64,000 bases of DNA from Pseudomonas sihuiensis (GCF_900106015.1 NZ_LT629797.1:4340001-4404000); one strand, 5' to 3'. Positions 20,464 through 32,011 are shown, counted from the stretch's first letter. Numbers and translations: made by a program. Notes: generated by a model not told the origin, from the letters alone.

Positions 20464-21211
20464 CGGGGTAGGCCCGCTGAAGGAACTGCATTTCGGCCAG
20501 CAACAGACCCAGGTGCTCGGTATGCAGGCCGCGGCGCCCGGAAAGGTAGAAGTGGCTGGCTGCTTCCGGTACGGGCAGGGTGGCGCGGGCGAAGGTGTCG
20601 GCCACCTTGGCTTGCCAGCCGGCGGTGACGTCCTGCTGGGCGGGCGCGATGCCGGCCTCGAACAGGCGCTGCTCGACGTCGTCGGCATTCACCAGCTCGA
20701 CGCTGAAGCGCCACAGTTCCTGCACGGCGGTGAGCATGCGCTGGTGGCTGTGCTCGGTGCCGTCACCCAGGCGCTGCACCCACTCGCTGGAGCGGCGCAG
20801 GTGGTAGGTGACTTCCTTGAGGGCCTTGGCGGCGATGCCGGCGATGCGTGCATCCGTGGAGCTGGACAGGCCGTGCAACACCTGGAAGTGCCAGGCGTCG
20901 TAGAGGAACTGCTTGGTCATGGTGACGGCGAAGTCGCCGTTGGGTTGCTCCACCAGCAGCAGGTTGCGGTAGGCGCGCTCATCGCGGCGGAAGGCCAGGT
21001 GATCGGCATCGTGGCCATCGTTGAGCAGTTCGGCGGCATATTCCAGCCAGTTGCGGGCCTGGCCCACCAGGTCGAGGCCGACGTTCATCAACGCCAGTTC
21101 CTCTTCCAGGGCTGGAGCGCGGCCACACCATTCGCACAGGCGCTGGCCCTGGATCAGGGCACTGTCGCCGAGGCGCAGGAGGTATTCGATCAGATCGTGC
21201 TGGGCGGTCAT
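20450..21211 (-). CDS. paaC: 1,2-phenylacetyl-CoA epoxidase structural subunit PaaC
   Basis: A 253-residue ferritin-like subunit lacking a full metal site, forming the stable PaaAC core with the catalytic PaaA. Motifs include LEEELALMNVGLDLVGQARNW and KEVTYHLRRSSEWVQRLGDGTEHS, typical of PaaC. It lies 10 bp after paaB and overlaps paaD by 14 bases. Length is standard for the family. Confidence 0.96.
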   Translation of the reverse strand: MTAQHDLIEYLLRLGDSALIQGQRLCEWCGRAPALEEELALMNVGLDLVGQARNWLEYAAELLNDGHDADHLAFRRDERAYRNLLLVEQPNGDFAVTMTKQFLYDAWHFQVLHGLSSSTDARIAGIAAKALKEVTYHLRRSSEWVQRLGDGTEHSHQRMLTAVQELWRFSVELVNADDVEQRLFEAGIAPAQQDVTAGWQAKVADTFARATLPVPEAASHFYLSGRRGLHTEHLGLLLAEMQFLQRAYPDASW

Positions 21212-21221
21212 GGCTGGTGCC

Positions 21222-21503
21222 TCACATGTGGCCGACTTCGGCGGGCAACTCGTAGAAACTGGCGTGGCGGTAGACCTTGTCCTGGGATGGGTCGAACAGC
21301 GGCTCTTTTTCGTCCGGGGAAGAGGCGGTGATCAGTGCCGAGGGCACCACCCACAGGCTCACGCCCTCGTTGCGTCGGGTGTACAGCTCGCGGGCGTTCT
21401 CGATGGCCATTGGCGCATCGGCGGCATGCACGCTGCCGACATGCTTGTGGTTGAGGCCGTGCTTGCTGCGGACGAAGACCTCGAAAAGGGTCCATTCACT
21501 CAT
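21222..21503 (-). CDS. paaB: 1,2-phenylacetyl-CoA epoxidase subunit PaaB
   Basis: A 93-residue small subunit needed for an active epoxidase complex, probably bridging PaaAC with the reductase. It starts MSEWTLFEVFVRSKHGLNHKH and includes NARELYTRRNEG and the end KVYRHASFYELP, all highly conserved in PaaB. It sits between paaA (50 bp) and paaC (10 bp). Confidence 0.96.
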   Translation of the reverse strand: MSEWTLFEVFVRSKHGLNHKHVGSVHAADAPMAIENARELYTRRNEGVSLWVVPSALITASSPDEKEPLFDPSQDKVYRHASFYELPAEVGHM

Positions 21504-21553
21504 GTGCGTATCTCCTCGCGCTGGCCCGCATTGGCGGGGCAGGGGTTGTCGGT

Positions 21554-22546
21554 TCAGGCGGCGTCGCGTTTGTGTTGTTGTTTGCGCGCATAAGCCACGG
21601 CGGCTTCACGCACCCAGGCACCGTCTTCGATGGCCTTGCGGCGGGTGGCGATGCGTTCGTGGTTGCAGGGGCCGTTGCCTTTGAGCACGGCGTAGAACTC
21701 GCTCCAGTCGATCTCGCCGAAGTCGTAATGGCCGCGTTCTTCGTTCCACTTCAGGTCGGGGTCGGGGGCCGTGCAGCCGAGCAACTGCAGTTGCGGCACG
21801 GTCTGGTCGATGAAGCGCTGGCGCAGCTCGTCGTTGCTCTGGCGCTTGATCTTCCAGGCCATGGACTGGGCGCTGTTGGGGGAGTCGGCATCGCTGGGGC
21901 CGAACATCATCAGGGCCGGCCACCAGAGGCGGTTGATGGCGTCCTGCACCATGTCCTTCTGCGCCTGGTTACCGTGACGCATCATGTGCAGGAGGATTTC
22001 GTAGCCCTGGCGCTGGTGGAAGGACTCTTCCTTGCAGATGCGGACCATGGCGCGCGAGTAGGGGCCGTAGGAGGTGCGTTGCAGCACCACCTGATTGACG
22101 ATCGCAGCACCGTCCACCAGCCAGCCCACGGCACCCATGTCGGCCCAGTTCAGGGTCGGGTAGTTGAAGATGCTCGAGTACTTCACCTTGCCGGCATGCA
22201 GCTTGGCGATTTCCTCGTCCCGGCAGGCGCCGAGGGTTTCCATGGCGCTGTACAGGTACAGGCCGTGGCCAGCTTCGTCCTGGATCTTGGCCATCAATTG
22301 CAGCTTGCGCTTGAGGGTCGGGGCGCGGGTCACCCAGTTGCCTTCGGGCAGCATGCCGACGATTTCCGAGTGGGCGTGCTGGGACATCTGCCGGATCAGC
22401 GTCTGGCGGTAACCGTCGGGCATCCAGTTCTTCGGTTCGATCTTGATTTCAGCGTCGATCTTTTCCTGGAAGGCGCGTTCCTCGGGAGGCATTTCCTCCA
22501 GCGTCTTCACGCGCTTCACGCCGGTCTCAACCAATTGTGCGTACAT
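21554..22546 (-). CDS. paaA: 1,2-phenylacetyl-CoA epoxidase catalytic subunit PaaA
   Basis: A 330-residue bacterial multicomponent di-iron monooxygenase subunit that converts phenylacetyl-CoA to the ring-1,2-epoxide. Conserved ligand regions are [17 protein letters not shown] and [16 protein letters not shown], each with the Glu and His pattern for di-iron binding. [18 protein letters not shown] is also typical. It is the first gene of the paaABCDE operon, read leftward from a promoter region rich in GATAC motifs (22547-22962). Length is standard. Confidence 0.97.
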   Translation of the reverse strand: MYAQLVETGVKRVKTLEEMPPEERAFQEKIDAEIKIEPKNWMPDGYRQTLIRQMSQHAHSEIVGMLPEGNWVTRAPTLKRKLQLMAKIQDEAGHGLYLYSAMETLGACRDEEIAKLHAGKVKYSSIFNYPTLNWADMGAVGWLVDGAAIVNQVVLQRTSYGPYSRAMVRICKEESFHQRQGYEILLHMMRHGNQAQKDMVQDAINRLWWPALMMFGPSDADSPNSAQSMAWKIKRQSNDELRQRFIDQTVPQLQLLGCTAPDPDLKWNEERGHYDFGEIDWSEFYAVLKGNGPCNHERIATRRKAIEDGAWVREAAVAYARKQQHKRDAA

Positions 22547-22962
22547 GCCGTTCTCCAGCTGTGCGGGGTTCGTGGGGTGGCGTTGCCATGGTGATATTTT
22601 TAAATGATACGTAAAAAAATATCAAACACTAAAATATGTATCGAATTAGATTTTTGTATCGTATCTGAAGGCCGTCCTCATGCTTTCTGGTCATGAGCGA
22701 GGAAGGGGGAAGCGCCATGAGTGCGCTTGGAGACCGATAGCGTCTCGCGGCAATAGAATTTTCCGTGGCGTAGATAGCGCCCAGAGCCGTGGCACGGGAT
22801 GCTCTATAAAGAGATACGAAAATATATTCTTGTTTTATATTTCGGTTTTATTTGGCGAGCGAATGCAGCCGTGAGGCAGTCGGCTGCATCTCGGGTTGTT
22901 GTCGGTGATAGGGGGTAGGCGTGCGAGGCGCTCGCAATGCAGCGCCTCGCACAGTGGTGCGC
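22547..22962 (-). promoter_or_regulatory. paaA promoter region with recurring GATAC motifs (candidate PaaX operators)
   Basis: This 416-base AT-rich gap lies between paaA and the end of paaK. It contains TGATACGTAAAA (22606-22617), TGTATCGA (22637-22644), TTTTTGTATCGTATC (22651-22665, i.e. two abutting GATAC sites read on the minus strand) and GAGATACGAAAA (22811-22822). The form GATACAAAA also occurs twice or more in the paaF/paaN promoter region. PaaX, encoded nearby, is the expected repressor. Operator identity is inferred. No gene is seen in the gap. Confidence 0.6.
22921..22952 (-). terminator. Hairpin after paaK
   Basis: A perfect 12-bp stem GTGCGAGGCGCT / AGCGCCTCGCAC with an 8-base loop, starting ten bases after the paaK stop. 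It ends the paaFGHIJK transcript before the paaA promoter. There is no strong T tract, so termination strength is uncertain. Confidence 0.65.
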
Positions 22963-24279
22963 TTACTGGTTGCGCTTGTCGTACACGTGGCAGGCCTTGC
23001 CTTCGGAGCGCTTCAGCGAATAGCTGGGACGCAGGACGATGCGCGAGCTGATGCCGATGTAGGTCTTGATGTGCTTCGACAACTCGTTGCACAGGGACTG
23101 CTGCTGGGCTTCGCCCAGGCCATCGTGCTCGTGCTTGAGTTCGACATGGATCTCGATGCTGTCCAGATTGCCGTTGCGGAACAGGTGGATCTCGTAGTTC
23201 TCGGAGAGCTGGCGAACCTTCAGCACCTGCTCTTCGATCTGGGTCGGGAACACGTTCACGCCACGGATGATCAGCATGTCGTCGCTGCGGCCGGTGATCT
23301 TGTCCATGCGCCGCATCGGGCGTGCGGTTCCAGGCAGCAGGCGGGTGAGGTCGCGGGTGCGGTAGCGGATCATCGGCAGCGCCTCTTTGGACAGGGAGGT
23401 GAACACCAGCTCGCCGTACTCGCCGTCCGGTAGCACCTGGCCGGTCACCGGGTCGATGATCTCGGGGTAGAAGTGGTCTTCCCAGATGGTCGGGCCATCC
23501 TTGCTTTCGGCGCATTCCATGGCGACACCTGGCCCCATGATTTCCGACAGGCCGTAGATGTCCAGGGCGGTGATGCCCAGGCGCTCCTCGATGGCCCGGC
23601 GCAGCTCGGCCGTCCAGGGTTCGGCGCCGAAGATGCCGAGGCGCAGCGCCAGCTTGTGCGGGTCGATGCCCTGGCGCTCGATCTCGTCCGCCAGGTTCAG
23701 CATGTACGACGGCGTGACCATGATGATGTCGGGCTGGAAGTCGCGGATCAGTTGCACCTGCTTCTCGGTCTGGCCACCGGACATGGGGATCACGGTGCAG
23801 CCCAGGCGCTCGGCGCCGTAATGCGCGCCGAGGCCGCCGGTGAACAGGCCGTAGCCGTAGGAGATATGCACCTTGTCGCCCTTGCGCCCGCCGGCTGCGC
23901 GAATCGAGCGCGCCACCACGTTGGCCCAGGTGTCGATGTCGTTCTGCGTGTAGCCCACCACGGTTGGTTTGCCGGTGGTGCCGCTGGAGGCATGGACGCG
24001 CACGACCTCGCTCTGTGGCACGGCGAACATGCCGAAGGGGTAGTTGTCGCGCAGGTCACCCTTGCTGGTGAAGGGGAACTTGGCCAGGTCGTCCAGTGAC
24101 TTGAGGTCGTCCGGGTGTATGCCGGCCTCGTCGAAGCGGCGGCGGTAGAGTGGCACGTTGTCGTAGGCGTGTTTCAGGCTCCAGCGCATGCGCTGCAGCT
24201 GGTGCTGGCGCAGTTCATCGACGCTGGCGGTTTCGATCGGGTCAAGCAGGGCACGTTGGGCATCATGGTACATGTTCAT
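22963..24279 (-). CDS. paaK: Phenylacetate-CoA ligase PaaK
   Basis: A 438-residue AMP-forming ligase converting phenylacetate, ATP and CoA to phenylacetyl-CoA, the entry step. The P-loop-like motif VHASSGTTGKPTVVGYT and the later YGLSEIMGPGVAMEC are typical of PaaK, as is the C-terminal hinge region with RSDDMLIIRGVNVFPTQIEEQ. I chose ATG 24279 (MNMYHDAQRALLDP), the usual family start, although the ribosome binding site is modest and a second ATG lies two codons on. It lies 171 bp after paaJ in the same direction. Confidence 0.96.
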   Translation of the reverse strand: MNMYHDAQRALLDPIETASVDELRQHQLQRMRWSLKHAYDNVPLYRRRFDEAGIHPDDLKSLDDLAKFPFTSKGDLRDNYPFGMFAVPQSEVVRVHASSGTTGKPTVVGYTQNDIDTWANVVARSIRAAGGRKGDKVHISYGYGLFTGGLGAHYGAERLGCTVIPMSGGQTEKQVQLIRDFQPDIIMVTPSYMLNLADEIERQGIDPHKLALRLGIFGAEPWTAELRRAIEERLGITALDIYGLSEIMGPGVAMECAESKDGPTIWEDHFYPEIIDPVTGQVLPDGEYGELVFTSLSKEALPMIRYRTRDLTRLLPGTARPMRRMDKITGRSDDMLIIRGVNVFPTQIEEQVLKVRQLSENYEIHLFRNGNLDSIEIHVELKHEHDGLGEAQQQSLCNELSKHIKTYIGISSRIVLRPSYSLKRSEGKACHVYDKRNQ

Positions 24280-24450
24280 GGTTTCACTCGAGTTGTTCTT
24301 GTACGCCAGCCCGGCAGGGGCCGCGAGTGTCATGAGGGAGCATAGCGCTCCCGGTTCTTGGGGTAGTTCGCGCTCCGTGTCAGAGTCTTTGCTGTGCCTG
24401 CCAGTCCGCCGCTTTCACGATGAATGGCAGGGCGTGCGCTCCTTCGTGAG

Positions 24451-25663
<1,213 letters not shown>

Positions 25664-25671
<8 letters not shown>

Positions 25672-26113
25672 CAGGGGTCTCCTGCGCCAGCACTGTGCCG
25701 CGCACTCTGTAGGATTTGCCGTGGAACAGGGCGATCAGTTGCCCGTTCTGGTTCTCGATACGCACGTCGTAGTTGCCGGTGCGTCCGCTGCGGCTCTGCT
25801 CGCTGGCCTGGGCGGTAAGGGTGTCACCCAGGCTGGCCGGGGCCACATAGTCGATGCTGCAGCCGATGGCCACGGTGGCCTCGTTATAGCTGTTGCAGGC
25901 AAAGGCGAAGGCCGAGTCGGCCAGGGCGAACAGGTAGCCGCCGTGGCAGGTGCCGTGGCCCTGGACCATGTCGGCGCGCACGCTCATGCCGACTTGTGCC
26001 TGGCCGGGTGCCACGGAGATCAGGCGCATGCCCATGGCCTGGCTGGCGCTGTCGCGCTCGAACAGCGCGCGGCCGCACTCCACTGCCAATGACAGTGCTT
26101 CATAGTTGGTCAT
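25664..26113 (-). CDS. paaI: Hydroxyphenylacetyl-CoA thioesterase PaaI
   Basis: A 149-residue hotdog-fold thioesterase that rescues CoA from dead-end hydroxyphenylacetyl-CoA and related intermediates. The active-site segment [20 protein letters not shown] is the PaaI signature (HGG with the acidic residue of the following helix). ATG 26113 has GGGAGAG upstream and lies inside the paaH 3' end (14-base overlap). The reading frame stays open upstream but only antisense to sense there. It overlaps paaJ by eight bases. Confidence 0.95.
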
Positions 26114-27623
26114 GGAAGACTCTCCCTTCGGCGGCATGACGCCGCAGCAGCAGTGATGGGCGGTAGCGGGTTTCGCCGTAGGCCGCCTGCAGGTTGTCGA
26201 GAATGCGCAGCACGCAGGGCAGGCCGATGGCGTCGGCCCAGGCCAGCGGCCCCCGGGGGTAATTGACGCCGGCCTGCATGGCCAGGTCGATGTCCGCCGC
26301 CGAGCCAACGCCTTGCAGCACGGCATCGGCGCCCTCGTTGGCGAGCATGGCGACGGTGCGCAGTACGGCGAGGCCCGGCAGGTCGGCCAGCGGGCTGGCC
26401 GTGATGCCGGCGCGTTGCAGCAGCGCCACGGCCTGGTCGCGGGCGAGTTTGGAGGTGTCGGCTGCCCAGCTGATGCCGAGGCGGCTGGCCTTGGTGTAGT
26501 CCAGCGCCAGATCCAGCAGCACCAGGTTGGCCAGGCCATCCTCGCGGGCACGCTGGCTGGCCAGGCGCCCATCGGAGAGTGCCAGCACCGCGTCACCGAC
26601 CCGCAGCAGGCCGGCGCCGTCACGCCGGGTCACCGCCAGACCGGCGGCCTGCAGGCGTGCCAGCAGCGGCTCGGCCGCACCCAGGTCGCCCTCCACCACG
26701 CAGCCGTCGACGCTCAGGTCGCTGCTCAACTCGCTGGCGTTGGGGCGCTGGGCACCTTCGGCGTAGTCGTAGAAGCCGCGACCGCTCTTGCGGCCCAGGC
26801 GGCCGGCGTCGACCAGTTCCTTCTGGATCAGCGAAGGCTGGAAGCGGAAGTCGCCGTAGTAGGCGTCGAACACCGAGCAGGTGACGGCGTAGTTGACGTC
26901 ATGGCCGATCAGGTCGGTGAGCTCGAAGGCGCCCATGCGAAAGCCACCGGCATCACGCAGCAGCGCATCGAGCGTGGCGCAGTCGGCGGCGCCTTCCTGC
27001 AGCAGGCGTAGGCTTTCGGCATAGAAGGGGCGCGCCACGCGATTGACGATGAAGCCCGGAGTGGAGCGGGTGTGCACCGGCTTCTTGTTCCAGGCTTTGG
27101 CGGTGGCATGCAGGCTGTCGGCCAGCGCAGGGTCGCTGTCCAGGCCCGATACGATCTCCACCAGAGCCATCAGCGGTGCCGGGTTGAAGAAGTGCATGCC
27201 GATCACCCGACCAGGGTGCTTCAGGCCGGTGGCCAGGCTGGTGATCGACAGCGACGAGGTGTTGCTGGCGAGGATGCAGGTGGGGGCGCACAGCGCTTCC
27301 AGTTCGCGCAGCAGGCTGCGTTTGACCTCCAGGTTCTCGACTATGGCTTCGATCACCAGGTGGGCATCGGCCAGCTCTTGCAGTGCGTCTGCAGGTTGCA
27401 GGCGAGCGACGATGGCACGTTGTGCGTCGGCGTCGAGCTTGCCTTTCTCGACCAGGCGAGCGAGCTGGCGGGCGATGCCCTCCACGGCCTGGGCGGCGGC
27501 GCCGGGGCGGTTGTCATAGAGGCGCACCGGATGGCCGGCCTGGGCCGCCACCTGGGCGATGCCGGCACCCATGGCGCCGGCGCCGATGACGGCGACGAGT
27601 GAGGTGTTGGGCAGGGCAGGCAT
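26100..27623 (-). CDS. paaH: 3-hydroxyacyl-CoA dehydrogenase PaaH
   Basis: A 507-residue NAD-dependent dehydrogenase acting on 3-hydroxyadipyl-CoA. The Rossmann motif VAVIGAGAMGAGIAQVAA opens the protein. The catalytic His is in GMHFFNPAPLMALVEI, with VNRVARPFYAESLRLLQEG and DLIGHDVNYAVTCSVFDA following. Two HCDH C-terminal domains give the long PaaH form. It lies three bases after paaG and overlaps paaI by 14 bases. Confidence 0.96.
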   Translation of the reverse strand: MPALPNTSLVAVIGAGAMGAGIAQVAAQAGHPVRLYDNRPGAAAQAVEGIARQLARLVEKGKLDADAQRAIVARLQPADALQELADAHLVIEAIVENLEVKRSLLRELEALCAPTCILASNTSSLSITSLATGLKHPGRVIGMHFFNPAPLMALVEIVSGLDSDPALADSLHATAKAWNKKPVHTRSTPGFIVNRVARPFYAESLRLLQEGAADCATLDALLRDAGGFRMGAFELTDLIGHDVNYAVTCSVFDAYYGDFRFQPSLIQKELVDAGRLGRKSGRGFYDYAEGAQRPNASELSSDLSVDGCVVEGDLGAAEPLLARLQAAGLAVTRRDGAGLLRVGDAVLALSDGRLASQRAREDGLANLVLLDLALDYTKASRLGISWAADTSKLARDQAVALLQRAGITASPLADLPGLAVLRTVAMLANEGADAVLQGVGSAADIDLAMQAGVNYPRGPLAWADAIGLPCVLRILDNLQAAYGETRYRPSLLLRRHAAEGRVFHDQL

Positions 27624-27626
27624 GGC

Positions 27627-28418
27627 TCAGCGTCCTTTGAAGGCAGGGGTGCGTTTGGCCATGAAGGCGCTGACGCCCTCGCGGTAGTCCTCGCTGCGAC
27701 CGGCCAGGCGCTGCAGATCGCGCTCCAGTTCCAGTTGCTCGTCGAAGCCGTTGTTCAGGCTGGCGTTGAGGCTGCGCTTGATCAGCGCCAGGCCGTAGGT
27801 GGGCTGGGTCGCCAGATGGCGGGCCAGCTTGAGGGCTTCGTCGCGCAGCTCGGCGTCGTCCACCACGCGGTAGATCAACCCCCACTGCTCGGCCTGCTCG
27901 GCGCTGAGGCGCTCGCCCAGCAGGGCCAGGGCCTTGGCACGGGCCATGCCGACCAGGCGTGGCAGGGTCCAGGTGCCGCCGGAGTCGGGGATCAGGCCGA
28001 TCTTGCAGAAGGCCTGGATGAAGCTGGCGGAACGGGCGGCCAGCACCAGGTCGCAAGCCAGGGGGATATTGGCCCCGGCGCCGGCGGCGACCCCGTTGAC
28101 CGCGCAGATCACCGGCATGGGCAGGTCGCGCAGGGTGCGGATCAGCGGGTTGTAGAACTGCTCGATGGAGGCGCCCAGATCCGGCGCGGCGCTGCCCGGC
28201 GCGACGTTGCGGTCGGCCAGATCCTGACCGGCGCAGAAGCCGCGGCCCTCGCCGGTCAGCAACAGGACGCGAACCTCCGGGTTCTGGCGTACCTGCTTGA
28301 GGGCTTCGCGGACTTCGCCGTGCATCTTGGCGTTGAAGCTGTTCAGTTGCTCTGGGCGGTTGAGGCTGAGGGTGGCGACACCCGCCTCGATGGCAAAGAG
28401 GATGTGGTCGAAGGTCAT
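27627..28418 (-). CDS. paaG: Ring-1,2-epoxyphenylacetyl-CoA isomerase PaaG
   Basis: A 263-residue crotonase-fold enzyme that isomerises the epoxide to oxepin-CoA and also shifts double bonds later in the pathway. Crotonase signatures include GRGFCAGQDLADRNV, AVNGVAAGAGANIPLACDLV and FCKIGLIPDSGGTW, where the conserved Asp rather than Glu fits isomerases of this type. ATG 28418 gives the family length; an upstream ATG inside paaF would add 15 poor residues. It follows paaF by 41 bp and precedes paaH by three. Confidence 0.95.
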   Translation of the reverse strand: MTFDHILFAIEAGVATLSLNRPEQLNSFNAKMHGEVREALKQVRQNPEVRVLLLTGEGRGFCAGQDLADRNVAPGSAAPDLGASIEQFYNPLIRTLRDLPMPVICAVNGVAAGAGANIPLACDLVLAARSASFIQAFCKIGLIPDSGGTWTLPRLVGMARAKALALLGERLSAEQAEQWGLIYRVVDDAELRDEALKLARHLATQPTYGLALIKRSLNASLNNGFDEQLELERDLQRLAGRSEDYREGVSAFMAKRTPAFKGR

Positions 28419-28459
28419 GTCTCGGGCGCTCCGGTGCGGCGGGAGAGGGTGGCCAGTGG

Positions 28460-29233
28460 TCACTGGCCGGTGAAGTCGGGGCGACGCTTTTCCTGGAAGG
28501 CGCGGATGCCTTCGTCGCGGTCGCGGGTGCCGGCGAGCAGGGTGAAGGCGTGGCGCTCGAAGCGCAGGCCGCTGGCCAGGTCGGTGTCCTCGGCCTTGAG
28601 CACGGCCTCTTTCGCCAGGCGCACGGCCAGCGGCGCCTTCTGGGCGATCAGGCGGGCGATGGCCATGGCCCGCTCGACCGTGAGCTCAGGCTGGGTCACT
28701 TCGCTGACCAGTCCGGCACGCAGGGCGTGGCGGGCGTCGATGGGCTCGCCACCGAGCACCATCTGCATGGCCAGGGATTTGCCCACCGCGCGTAGCAGAC
28801 GCTGGGTGCCGCCAGCGCCGGGCATGATGCCGAGGTTGATTTCCGGCTGGCCGAAGCGCGCGTCCTCGCCGGCGATGAGGATGTCGGCGTGCATGGCCAG
28901 CTCGCAGCCTCCGCCCAAGCAGAAGCCATTGATGGCGGCGATCAGCGGTTTGCTGAAGCGGGTGATGCGCTGCCAGTGCGCCAGGCGTGGGTCATTGAGG
29001 ATGCCCACCAGATCGCGCTCGGCCATTTCCTTGATATCGGCGCCGGCGGCGAATGCCTTGCGGCTGCCGGTGATGACCACCACGCGGTTGTTGATGTCCT
29101 GCTCGGCGAGATCCAGCTCGCTGGCCAGCTCGGCGAGCAATTCGGTGTTCAGCGCATTGAGCGCCTCGGGGCGCTGCAAGGTGATCAGGCGGACGCCCTG
29201 CTCTGGCTGCAGGACGGCAAGGGTACGAGGCAT
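28460..29233 (-). CDS. paaF: 2,3-dehydroadipyl-CoA hydratase PaaF
   Basis: A 257-residue enoyl-CoA hydratase of the crotonase fold for 2,3-dehydroadipyl-CoA. Both catalytic glutamates are visible, in GGGCELAMHADILIA and FGQPEINLGIMPGAGGTQR. The oxyanion region is AFAAGADIKEMAE. ATG 29233 has GAGGA nine bases upstream and is preferred to an ATG seven codons earlier. It is the first gene of the leftward paaFGHIJK run and diverges from paaN. Confidence 0.95.
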   Translation of the reverse strand: MPRTLAVLQPEQGVRLITLQRPEALNALNTELLAELASELDLAEQDINNRVVVITGSRKAFAAGADIKEMAERDLVGILNDPRLAHWQRITRFSKPLIAAINGFCLGGGCELAMHADILIAGEDARFGQPEINLGIMPGAGGTQRLLRAVGKSLAMQMVLGGEPIDARHALRAGLVSEVTQPELTVERAMAIARLIAQKAPLAVRLAKEAVLKAEDTDLASGLRFERHAFTLLAGTRDRDEGIRAFQEKRRPDFTGQ

Positions 29234-29630
29234 GGCGAACGTCCTCTGCTGCACGCGCGGCTTGGTGCCAGCCGCTCTTATTGATTAGTGGCTCGGGGCG
29301 GTGCCCTTCGCGGAGGCGAGCCGCTAGTTCACGGCTCGACCTGGCTTCGAGTATATGCGCGAAGCGATACAAAACAAGAGTAAAAAATAATATTTACGTG
29401 TCTTTTAGTGGTGAGAGTGGCGCGGACATGCGGTCGTGGGATTCCCCGAGCCATGCTCAGGCCTGGCTTTATTCGGCGTTCTTGACGTGTTTATGGGGCT
29501 TGCACAAGGGTGCTCGGCATCCGATACAGAAACTGGCGCTTTTCTATATTTTTCTTATGTGATACAAAAAATGAAACGAAGCGTGTTTATTTGCGCCATT
29601 TCAAGGCCTGTATGGGTCGAGGAGTTCTTC
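29234..29630. promoter_or_regulatory. Divergent paaF/paaN promoter region with candidate PaaX sites
   Basis: A 397-base AT-rich gap. GATACAAAA occurs at 29366-29374 on the paaF side and GATACAAAAA at 29561-29570 on the paaN side, with the variant GATACAGAA at 29523-29531. The same motif, in reverse orientation, is at 22651-22660 before paaA. A-rich runs next to both sites resemble promoter elements. Recurrence at paa promoters and the nearby paaX gene suggest operators. No gene is seen here. Confidence 0.6.
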
Positions 29631-31340
29631 ATGTCCACGCAAGCCCAGGTTGCCGCTATCGAGTTGTTCGAGCGTCACCGCCCGACCCTGCAACGTGCCG
29701 TCGAGGCCATTGGCGAGCGGGGCTACTGGTCGCCGTTCCCCGAGAGCCTCAAGCAGTACCCGGAGGCCTCGGTGCAGAACGCACAGGCGCAATTCGAGGC
29801 GCTGCTGGGGCGGCATTTCGAGCTGGAAGGGCCGGACCCGCTGGCACGAGTAGGGCGCGAGCGCTCCCCTTATGGGCTGGAGCTGGGCGTGAGCTACGAC
29901 CAGTACGATGCCGATGCCCTGATGACGCGCCTGCAGGCGGCTCTGCCGGCCTGGCGTGATGCCGGGCCGCGCGCGCGCCTGGGGGCCTGCATGGAAATAC
30001 TGCAGCGTCTCAATGCGTTGAGCCCGACGCTGGCGCATGCCGTGATGCATACCAGTGGGCAGGCTTACATGATGGCGTTCCAGGCTGGCGGGCCGCATGC
30101 CCAGGATCGTGCTCTGGAAGTGCTGGCCTATGCCTGGCAGGCCATGGCCGCGGTGCCGGAGACTGCCAGCTGGATCAAGCCACAGGGCAAGCAGGCGCCG
30201 CTGCTGTTGAACAAGCGCTGGCACATCGTGCCGCGTGGCCTGGCGTTGGTGATCGGCTGTTCCACCTTCCCGACCTGGAACACCTACCCCGGGCTGTTCG
30301 CCAGCCTGGTCAGCGGCAACCCGGTCATGGTCAAGGCGCACCCGGGCGCCATCCTGCCGCTGGCGATGAGCGTCAAGGTGGCGCAACAGGTGCTGGCTGA
30401 GCTGGGCTTCGATCCGGCCCTGGTCAGTCTTGTGGTCGATACCCCCGAGGCCCCCGTGAGTCAGCGCCTGGCGCTGGATGCGCGGGTGAAGTTGGTGGAT
30501 TTCACCGGCTCCAGCGCCTTCGGCAACTGGCTGGAGGCCAATGCGCGGCAGGCTCAGGTCTTCACCGAGAAAGCTGGCATCAACAGCGTGATCATCGACA
30601 GCGTGCGGGATTTCCAGGCCGTGGCGCGCAACCTGGCGCTCTCTCTGAGTCTCTATTCCGGGCAGATGTGCACCACCCCTCAGGCCATCTATGTGCCGCG
30701 CGGCGGTATCGCCACGGCTGACGGCCATCTGTCCTTCGCTGAGGTGGCCCAGGGCCTGGCTGGCGCCATTCGGGACTTTCTCGGCGACAACGAGCGTGCT
30801 TGCGCGGTGCTCGGCGCCATCCAGTCGAACGCCACTGCCGAGCGTATCCAGGCTTGCCGGAGGCTGGGTGAACTACTGCTCGACAGCGAAGTGCGCGAGC
30901 ATCCGCAGTTTCCAGGGGCGCGTGTGCGCACGCCGCTGCTGTTGCAGGTCGATGCCAGCGCCAGGGAGGCCTATGGCGAAGAACGTTTTGGCCCCATCGC
31001 CTTCGTCATCGCCACCGACGACAGTGCCCACAGCCTGCAACTTGCCGGTGAGCTGATCGCCGAGAAAGGCGCCCTGACCCTGGGCGTCTACAGCACCGAC
31101 GACAAGGTGCTGGAGCGTGCCGAAGCGCTGGCCCAGGAGGTGGCGGTGGCATTGTCGATCAACCTCGATGGCGGCGTGCTGGTCAACCAGTCGGCTGCCT
31201 TCAGTGATTTTCATGCCAGCGGCGGCAACCCGGCGGCGAACGCCTCGATTACCGACATGGCCTTCGTCGTGCGGCGTTTCGTCGTGGTGCAGAGTCGCCG
31301 TCATGTCGCTGCCTGGGAGCGTGCCGATGACCTGCTATAG
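29631..31340 (+). CDS. paaN: Phenylacetic acid degradation protein PaaN (ALDH superfamily)
   Basis: A 569-residue aldehyde dehydrogenase-fold protein of the stand-alone PaaN type, not the PaaZ fusion. A non-standard N-terminal region of about 100 residues ([28 protein letters not shown]) precedes the ALDH domain. The presumed base is E313 in FTEKAGIN and the nucleophile C347 in [10 protein letters not shown]; both are present. It probably oxidises a pathway-derived semialdehyde, but its role beside an intact PaaZ is unclear. ATG 29631 has GGAG upstream. It overlaps paaY by 14 bases and diverges from paaF. Confidence 0.9.
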   Translation: MSTQAQVAAIELFERHRPTLQRAVEAIGERGYWSPFPESLKQYPEASVQNAQAQFEALLGRHFELEGPDPLARVGRERSPYGLELGVSYDQYDADALMTRLQAALPAWRDAGPRARLGACMEILQRLNALSPTLAHAVMHTSGQAYMMAFQAGGPHAQDRALEVLAYAWQAMAAVPETASWIKPQGKQAPLLLNKRWHIVPRGLALVIGCSTFPTWNTYPGLFASLVSGNPVMVKAHPGAILPLAMSVKVAQQVLAELGFDPALVSLVVDTPEAPVSQRLALDARVKLVDFTGSSAFGNWLEANARQAQVFTEKAGINSVIIDSVRDFQAVARNLALSLSLYSGQMCTTPQAIYVPRGGIATADGHLSFAEVAQGLAGAIRDFLGDNERACAVLGAIQSNATAERIQACRRLGELLLDSEVREHPQFPGARVRTPLLLQVDASAREAYGEERFGPIAFVIATDDSAHSLQLAGELIAEKGALTLGVYSTDDKVLERAEALAQEVAVALSINLDGGVLVNQSAAFSDFHASGGNPAANASITDMAFVVRRFVVVQSRRHVAAWERADDLL

Positions 31341-31926
31341 CCTCGATGGCCTGGTGCCTGTGGTGCACCCCACGGCCTACGTACATCCCAGCGCGGTGTT
31401 GATCGGCGACGTGATCATCGGCCCGGGCTGCTATGTCGGGCCGCTGGCCAGCCTGCGTGGCGATTTCGGCCGGATCATCCTCGAAGAAGGCGCCAACATC
31501 CAGGACACCTGCGTCATGCATGGCTTTCCCGACAGCGACACCGTGGTCGGGCGCAATGGCCATATCGGCCACGGCGCCGTGCTGCATGGCTGCCAAATTG
31601 GCGATGACGTACTGGTGGGCATGAATGCGGTGGTGATGGATGGCGCCGAGATCGCTGCGCGCTCCTTCGTCTCTGCCACTGCCTTTGTCAAGGCAGGTTT
31701 CAGCTGCCCCGAGCAGTCACTGGTGATGGGCGCGCCGGCGCAGGTCAAGCGCAGCCTCAGCGATGAGGAAGTGGCCTGGAAACGCACAGGCACCCATGAG
31801 TACCAGGTGCTGGCTCGGCGTTGCATGGAGAGCCTCGCGGTCTGCGAACCGCTGCCGGCCGTCGAGGCGCAGCGGCCACGCATCGCCGACCGGGGACTGC
31901 GGCCCAAGGGGAGTTCGTCGCCATGA
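31327..31926 (+). CDS. paaY: Phenylacetic acid degradation protein PaaY (hexapeptide-repeat thioesterase)
   Basis: A 199-residue left-handed beta-helix protein related to gamma-carbonic anhydrases. PaaY has reported thioesterase activity that clears cyclic CoA by-products. Hexapeptide repeats run from [20 protein letters not shown] to [19 protein letters not shown], with metal-binding His residues in [20 protein letters not shown] 31327 is inside the paaN end, a 14-base coupling overlap. paaX follows after 85 bp. Confidence 0.94.
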   Translation: MTCYSLDGLVPVVHPTAYVHPSAVLIGDVIIGPGCYVGPLASLRGDFGRIILEEGANIQDTCVMHGFPDSDTVVGRNGHIGHGAVLHGCQIGDDVLVGMNAVVMDGAEIAARSFVSATAFVKAGFSCPEQSLVMGAPAQVKRSLSDEEVAWKRTGTHEYQVLARRCMESLAVCEPLPAVEAQRPRIADRGLRPKGSSSP

Positions 31927-32011
31927 GCCCGCTGAACTCGAAACGGCGCCCCGCGCCGATGGTCATGCCGAAGTACCAGCGGGTATATTCGGCATCTTTT
32001 CCGCTTCCAGA